A stretch of DNA of 64,000 nucleotides, from contig CM049316.1 in NCBI GenBank assembly GCA_026874595.1, positions 19,863,839-19,927,838 on the forward strand, written 5' to 3'. How positions within the stretch are numbered: position 1 is the first letter of the stretch; every line of letters begins with the position of its first letter. The translations under genes were made by a program, and so were the position numbers. The DNA is from Sipunculus nudus (lineage: Eukaryota > Annelida > Sipuncula > Golfingiida > Sipunculidae). The notes beneath the pieces were generated by a model. It did not search any database and was not told where the DNA came from. It worked only from the letters and a program-made list of their open reading frames with translations. Positions 14,201 through 23,200 of the stretch are shown one piece after another.

Positions 14201-17200
14201 CTTAAATGCATTATTCCCTTGAAAGTGAAATGACGGTATTAGTCCATTCTGTCCACTTGCCTGTCTATCTGTAAAGTTTTCATATGCATCACAGTATCTC
14301 AAAACTTTTACTGTTTTTTTTCATGACAGTCTTGTCAGAGTATTAGTATGCAATCATATATTGAGAACTTTACTATAACCAAGTAGGAGGGCCCCTTTCC
14401 TCTTAGCTTCTCATATGCTTATATAAATATAAAACATTACAATAAAATATTTTTCATATTTTGCATTTGCTAAAATTTCAAACTTTTGTCGTGACCCATG
14501 GGTCCTTTGTTTATATTCTGGATTCTCAACATCATTGTTTGGCTAAAACTGAATAAATACCAGACATGGTGCAAATACTTTGCAAATGTATATGAATATG
14601 AATATGAATATGTACTCCATTAAAAAATTTCTTGCATAAGAATGGGAATTCAGGTAAAAATGAAAGTATTTGAATACCAGTGCAAATACTTTCAAAATGT
14701 ATTCATGAATGCATATATTCTATAATGTTATTTTAATAATTATTTCAGTTATGTTTTATTTAAAAAATCATATGATTCTCTTATTATTTTTAATAAAAAT
14801 TATATTGGCACAATATTTGTTATTAAATTTTAATAAATAGTTAAACTCTTTTATTATATGTGCTGCTTATAAGTTATATGGCCAAGTCAAAATCTGTGTG
14901 ACAATAGCACTCCATTTGTTAATAAAATAAATGAAATCAATCCTCTTCCCTGTCTCCAAATAAACTATCAAAATCATACATAAGCTAAACACCAACAACT
15001 CATAATAAAGCTTATATTTATTACCACACAAAACCAGCATATGCCTCTTTCCCAAATCATATTTTTTATCATATATAACAGCTAAGCGCCGTGACCCATG
15101 GGTCCCTTGTTCAACAGGGCAAGTTTAATGTTCACCTTAACACAAGCCAGATTATAATTTATCACACAGAGCAAGACTTGCTGATGTACATAGTATAAAT
15201 TGATTAAATTAACAAGTACTGTTATGCACTGCAATGTATATTAATAGTCCTTGTGAAATCAATCCATGTGTACAGTTTGAGGCAACAAAATACTACAATC
15301 TAAGTATTGGTAGATTTTATCACCGCAGATTTAAGGCAAACACTACACGTTTGTATACTGTAAGGTAAAAGTTAATGCCTGCTGTGTCATTTCACCTGTG
15401 AATATGATAAAATTCGAATGCCTGCAGGATTTGTGAACTTAATTTTAAATATGAAATATGATTTTTGTAAAATTATTTTTCCAGGAATGATAATATTTTT
15501 GGAGCAAATTATACTAAAAATAGAGGTATACAGCCTTAACACTACACCTAAAATTACGCTCCCGAGGCAGCGGAAATCTTACGCTTCTAAAGAAGCTACT
15601 GGTATTCATGCTGCCAGCTTTGACCGTTTATGATATATTTTGACACCAGATGGCAGTTCGTTGTCCGCTGACCAAAACGTGCGTATGATGTGACAAGCAG
15701 CCAACCAGATGCCAATAAACAAACACGCGACAGGCATCCTGGCTCCGCCCATAGCTGCGCTTCAAGCGCCTTTTGAAGACAAGTTTACGTTGGAATTATA
15801 ATTGTTCCCTCTGCATTCTCGCATCATCGACCGATTCGATTCTGACAGTACGACTGTGTTAGCGTAACCATATGTCTGGTGTCTGCAGAACTGAAACCAG
15901 CCAGCGAGGTGTGCACGCAGCCTTTGTTGTTACATTTCGTTTTAATTACAGCTCACCGACCGAGCATCCTATGTGCCCAAGGCCCTAAGTAAACCACGTC
16001 TGTGGCAATTCTCTCTGAGCCTGTGGCCTGTTCATAAGGTTACCAGGGCAATGAGCTGTCACTCCAAATGAAATAAGCATGATTGGTTCCGTGTATTCCT
16101 CGCTTGGCCGTGTCTTCCAGCACAAGGTCTCATCTGATTGGACAAAAATACAGTGCTCCCCTCTGGTGTAGCAATTCAGGATACAAGGTCATAACAAACA
16201 GCGCTTACCATATAGGAAGTAGGCCTATAGTTAAAGCGCTGTGTAAAGAGCTAAACCTAAAATATGATTTTTGTAAAACTATTTCCCTGGAATGATAAAT
16301 TGTTTGGAGCATTTTATGCTAAATATAGAGGTATACAGCATTATCACAGTACCTATTCTGTACAACAGCAGCATTGCAGCACTCCTTTATACCACTGCAG
16401 CATTACAATATTGCAGTATTATTGCAGGGTATCAATAGACATGATGCAGCAGTTGTTAGTTAGAGCTAAGCTACATGACCTCAATGACACACTGACAACA
16501 CAGGGAACATGGGATATGTTGGAGAGTGAAGAGGAATACCCAGAAGGCTTCACTCAGTTAGCCAGGTAATCCACTCTCCTAACAGAATACATTTACTGGG
16601 ATTTAAATGCAATCCAAACAGCCCTCATTAATTATCTTCCTTATTTTTATTCTTTCGTCAGGGTTAACCTTATTGATTGTTCAATATCATAAATATGCTT
16701 GAATAAAGAGATAGAGCTTTGATTAATACCATAAATATTCCTTATAGATTTGCGAGAAATATAAGTAATTTGATATATGAGAGGGCAGTGTTTTATAATA
16801 CTCACAATGATCACATGCATAAAAAAAGTCCAGTTTCCAATACTGCCTGGAATTTAGGATTTAAAAGAACTTGTAAATCAAAATAAGGACTCCTTGTCCT
16901 CATCGGTGAAGTCAATATTGGTAGAAGATATTGCTTGTTATAGAAACAATACAAAATCAAACAGAGTAAGGATACGTTTTCACTTTAATGTGCTTACCTG
17001 TTATGCTTCAGCACTGAATACCTACTAATGTGACTGTGACTGAACTGTCTTGCTAGAGTTCTTATATTTTCTTAGCACAGATCATTTTCTATGATTATGA
17101 TGAGATTATTGAGAATATTTTATTAGTTATTTCTCTGAATTTTCCAGGACTCTGGTACAGATTCAGCCAGCAATGGTTGCAAGTATTACATCACAGATCA

Positions 17201-20200
17201 ACCCAGTCTTGATGGGTCTGTATGACTCACAGCGAATCATGGCTGCCGCTTTCTTCAGCGAGGTAAACCCTGATCAGTCCTACAGCTTTTATCATAGCTA
17301 ATTTCTTAATATATGCATCTCTTATCTCATTTTGATACACTTAGATAATTTATGGCTTCAAACTATGTATAACATTACAGGTGCTAGTCCAGTTCAAAAT
17401 ACATGTATAATTATATTTATTATACTTTTAATAATTATTTAAACTTTTTATTTCTTACATTTTTTATGCATGGCAAGAAGACCACATGACCAACAGGAGG
17501 CCTGCAAGGAACTGCTAAAACTCTAGCAAAAATGTAAAATCTTGCAAAAAAAGAACAGTAACTCTGCTTGTCCAAACCCCAAATAAGGAAATACTTCAAG
17601 AATTTTATTCTACACACACATGGATTGTTTTATAGTTCTATGGTTATACATTAGTTAAGAAATCTAGGTTTAATATATTAATATATTTAATACGTTAGTT
17701 AAGCAATATAGAAAAATATACTTACTTGTACCAAATGATACCTCATTACAAGTTCTGCTATTTGGTGACTCAAAAACAGATGACAAATCAAACAAGGAAA
17801 TATTTGAGGCAGTAGCAAATGTTATTGAACATTCAAACAGGTTTTAACTTAAAAGAAAATGACATTTTTTACAAACTCATCCCACATCCACAAAAGCTCT
17901 CTCTCTTCTCAACTAGCACCTTAAAATCACAGAATAACTCGAATCCTATTAAACATATCAACATGATAAAATCGCACCCCTCTTTCAATCAGAAAATTAT
18001 TATCTTGTAAAGCTTCATAAGCTTTAAGTAGCTTGCACTCAATCCATTGATACATGTTTCTCTATATATGTAAACATTGGATACCACATGAATGTATTTA
18101 CTATATATTGTATCAATAAATCATTCAAATCTAGTTTTGCAACTTTTTCCATGTTGTACTTTAAATTATGCTACTTTTACAGCTGATTGCTCAGAACTGT
18201 GACGGTAACGAGATGCTGGTAGAGATGATGATCAACACGCTGCTCGGCCGCCTGGTGGACAGTAACAGTACCGTACGTAAGCTCTGCATCAGAGGTCTGG
18301 GTAACATAGCATGCAGTGGACAAGAACAGGTTAGTGGATTCTTTGGATGGACTGTGGAATGACAAGTCTCTTGTTTTAGCTCATATGCTTTGCATTCATA
18401 TGGCTTACATTCTGATAGTCCATCTGATGCTGGATTATGTTTCTGTTCCTAATACTGCTTAGATTCAGGATCCTATATACCATTCAATAACTCATTGTAA
18501 TTACCTCTGAATCTCAGTGGAAACGTTTTATCTTGGAGTACCATGGATTTTACTCAAAATTAGAACCACCATAAGGCATAAATGAAATTATTGACATAAT
18601 TTAAATTTCCTATTTAAAATCATAAGTATATATGAACAAGAGGTTATTGTTTCAGATTCAAAATAGGTTTCATATCATTGTCTCAGGTCATGGTGCATGT
18701 CAGCTGAGCATCATGACCCATGGGTCACTTGTAAAGAGTTACAAAATTTGAAGCATCCTATCTTAGACAGTGATGGGGACATTGTTTTTGTCTGTATCCA
18801 TTATCAGTTAGCTTTTAAATCAAAGTGCCATTATGATGATTTATGTCAACTGATTTTACAGTTAAACTGACCTTTGTTTATTAGGCACGGATCATTTTAT
18901 AATAATTTTATTTTACCCACAGTTGCAGAGATTCTCGACTACAGTCCTGTCAGCCATGATGGCCGGTATGGATGACAAGGATGACCCAGAGGATGAGATC
19001 ACGCTGGAAGCCATGAGCGGACTCTCACAGATTATCGCAGAGATCGATGAGGGTCATGTACGAGCCATCCTCATCAATATCTCACTCAGAATAAGACCCT
19101 GCTTTGAGAAGGTATACAAAATTATCATTATAACAATGTCTCCATATTTAGAATATGAAATGCATTTTATTATGCAGATCAGTTATTGTAGTTGTAATTA
19201 TTAGTATTTAAGATACAATATCTGAAGTGCTTCTATAAATGAATACGGACCATAGATGTTTAAGGGAGAATCCTGAAATACTGAATATTTTATTTTTTTT
19301 CTTGGATAAACATATTTTGCAAATTGCTGTGTTGGAGAAAGTTGACTGTAGGAAAAATTAACTATGAAATAAATTAATTGTCTGATTTATGAAAAAAGGC
19401 AATACATCTTATAATGAAAAAAACGTATCCGATGTGAGGACACAAACCGTGCGCTTAAAAGATGGTACGTTTGAATGTTAACTTGTATATAACTTCTTGG
19501 AATTTTTTTAAAAATTCCAAAAAAAAAAATTTTCTTGAAATAGAGCTGTATGCTGAATTACTGCCACCTTTAACTAAACAGCACATTTCTGATGTCATTG
19601 TCCTCAGTTACATCATGTCACGAGTGGGGGCGGTGGTGTAATGGTTAACGTGCCAGGCTCATGATCGAGAGGTCGTGAGTTCGAATCCTGGTCAGACCCC
19701 CACCGTGCCAAGTCCCTTAGGCAAGGTCCCAACCGCAAGTGTGCCTCTGTCCACCCAGCAGTAGAAATGGGTACCAGTGAATACTGGGAAGGTAACCTGC
19801 GATGGACTAGCGTCCCATCCAGGAGGAGTTTAACTCCTAAGTCGCTTCATGCTACAGAAACCGGGATAAGCTCCGGCCTGATGAGCCATTAGGCTCGGGT
19901 GTAAAAGCCCAGCAGACTTTGCATTTTTTTTTTTACATAATGTCACATAATCGCACTTCATAGATGGTCATATGATCACATGAATTAACTGCCACTGATA
20001 AAAAAGAAATGCTGTCAAACCCCATAAAAGGCTCATCCCATGATTATTTATGCTGCTAGAAATTTAACCACTCACAGATTTTAAACTACCAACCTGTATG
20101 TCAAATTTTAATCAAATCCACATTCATCCTTCAGATATCATGCAGATACACACACACAGGTATATATTAAATCGTTTCTGTGCGATATTCTCTGTGTTTA

Positions 20201-23200
20201 TTAATCCTCTGTGAGATGTTGTCTGTGTTTATTAATCCTCTGTAAGATGTTCTCTGTTTTTTTAATTCTCTTTGAGATGTTCTCTGTGTTTATTAATCCT
20301 CTGTGAGATGTTCTTTGTGTTTATTAATCCTCTGTGAGATGTTCTCTGTGTTTATTAATCCTCTGTGAGATGTTCTCTGTGTTTATTAATCCTCATTTGT
20401 ATGACAGGAAAAGGGAGCGGTGAGGGCAGCAGCATTCCAGCTGTTTGGGAAACTGTCCAAGTTTGGTGATGGACCATCAAAAGAACCGTTCCTGGAGCAG
20501 GTCCACAGTAACTTCATCAGCCTCCTGCTGCACCTTAATGATGCTGAGACAGATGTCAGAAAGGTACAAGGATGCTGACTGTATATCCAGCAGAACTGGC
20601 CTTGCACTTCATGCTCTTCTTAGAGACTAGGAAATTTCTTTAGATCATGATTTAGTTTTGTCCCATTATTTTATTATTAAGCACTACATCTGTTCATCAC
20701 ATTGATCACAAATTATAAATTAATATAAGTATATTGATGTATAATGTGTTACATGATACTTTTCTCATACTTTCTGACAAACCTTCATTTATTCAGCTAA
20801 CATATTGCTCTTAACTCTTGTTAACAATAAAACAATAAATTCATGTCATATTCCATTCCAGGCCTGTAAGTTTGCTTTGAGACAGATAGGGCCACTGATT
20901 GGTTCAGAAGCCGTCAATCAAATGTTCCAGAAACACCTCCTGGAGGATGCCAGCCTTCACTATGGAGAATTCATGAATGACCTCTCTAAAGCAATGGTAA
21001 TTTCTTGTCATGTATGATCTTGTCAATTGTATATTGTTAGGGCCCCTCTTGAAAAGCGGATGCCCTATGGTAATCACCCTGTCCAGCCTTGTGTCTGTTT
21101 AATCATCTGTCCATCTGTCCCTCCACAAATTGGTTTTGGGATGATATCTCCAGTTTGGATTGACTTATGGATTACATAGTCGACTCATATATATATGGCC
21201 AACCACTAAAGCAAGATCCCTATTGATTTTGGGATCATAAGGTTAAAGGTCAAGGTCACAGGACCCACTTCCTTAAAATGAATGTGGATGCATTTCCAAC
21301 CAAACTTCTCATCCCAAACCATCTATCTTGGACATGTAGAACACCTACCAATAGGGAAAGAAACCAATTGACACAGGGGCCGTTTGTCCACCTATTCGTT
21401 TCTGGATGATAACTCCTCTTACAATTGACATATAGATTTCAAACCTGACTTATATATGCCCAACCATGAAAACAAGAAAATTTTGAATTGGGGGGTCATG
21501 AGGTCAAAGCTCAGGGTCACACTACCTTCTTCTTTATAAAGATTGTGGATACATTTTAGCCTAACTTTTCATCCCAAACTTTCCATCTTGCACATTTAGC
21601 TCCCCTTCTAACAGGGGAAGAAAAACTTGGGGTCAGGGGTCGCAAGGTAAAAAGTCAAGATCACAGGGGACTTAAGGTCTCCAGTTTGTTTTCGGATGAT
21701 AACTCCTCTTTTAATTGACATAAATTGATATAATGTTATTATATATCATTCACTGCTTAAGTAAGAATTCTTTTGATTTTTGGGTCATGAGGTCAAAGGT
21801 CAAGGTCACCAGGCCCACATCTTTTAAAAAGATGAAGGACGTATTTTAAGCCAAACTGTTCATCCCAAACTTCCCATCTTGCACATGTAGCCTTTTGATT
21901 TTGAGGTCACTAGTTCAAAGCTCAAGGTCACAGGGGCCATCTGTCCACAAATTAGTTTCCGGATTATAACATCTGTTTGGAGTAACATATTGGTTTCAAA
22001 CTGGACTTATACATCTATCACTACTGAAGTAAGAACGATGTACACTTTGGGGTCCTGAAGTCAAAGGTCAGGGTCAGAGGACCAACTCATTGAAAAACAT
22101 TGTGGATGCATTTTCAGCCAAACTTTTCATCCCAAACCTTCCATCTTGCACATATAGCTCACCTGTCAATAGGGGAAGAAGACTGTTGATTTTGGGGTGA
22201 CAAGGTCAAAGCTCAAAGGCAGGAGGGCCACCTGTGCACAAATTATTTTCCAGAAAATAACATCTGTGTTATATATTGGTTTCAAACTTGATTTATGTAT
22301 GACCCACCACTAAAGTAAGAACCCTATTATATTTTTCAAGCTTCATTCACCCCCAACTTGGAGTATTTGAGCCTCTTGCAGGGCCCATCTTGACCTGTCT
22401 GGTTTCCAGTTAACCAATAATAATGGTCTTTTTGACAAAATTTATTTTTTACAGATTGGAGTTAAAATTGAAAGGAGTAATTTCTCGGAGTTCAGGGCCT
22501 GTGAGATGCTGCACTCAGGCACGGAAGCTCTTTGATCTGGCTGTGGGTGCCACCTATTGATTAGGCATTATCCCTAATATTTAGCTTTGTTATGACTGAT
22601 TCCAGCAGTTTTCCCTGGCAAGAAACTGTTGAAACAGTTCTGTCTTGGAAAATTATTCCATTCAGAGGGAATTCATTTGTATAAGTTCAAGCTGTAATAA
22701 CTTGTGCTGTTGGTCACTTGGTGTTAAAACAATTCATATGGTGATTGGTTACAATAATACACATTCATAACTAAATTAATTGTAATGTAGATTAAGACAT
22801 ATATACTGCTTACTGTACACTTTAACTTACAATAAGGTACATAGACTGTATATCTCTCAGGCATTGTAACTTGGATACAGGAATGAAATAGAAATAATGT
22901 GGAAATCTGCAGGATATACTTTGTGCTGCCATCTGTTGGAAGGTTTAGTAACTAAATAATTGAAGCAGCTTTGGTATCATCTGTTGAATAATATATTCAC
23001 TTGCATAATAATATATATCCTAGTACATCTCAGATATAGAGAACATAAGTCTGACCATTCATTTAGAGTATTGATCTTAATAGAATTAACATAGTAAACT
23101 TAACTAATTTGATTGTTCATGTAGTGGAGTCACATACTGTTTATTAATCGATGGCACTTATATATTACCAGATCACAGACTTTAATGATAAGATGAACTT

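Noticed and set aside
15418-15633. 71-codon frame overlapping the CpG-richer block
   Set aside because: Spans a direct-repeat boundary and shows no similarity or splice support.
19621-19700. tRNA gene prediction from box A and box B sequences
   Set aside because: No closing acceptor stem, sequence continues into a SINE body, and an insertion-type target duplication flanks the whole unit.
20179-20396. 31-bp regular repeats resembling a CRISPR array
   Set aside because: Units are contiguous with no spacers, in a eukaryotic intron; it is a minisatellite.
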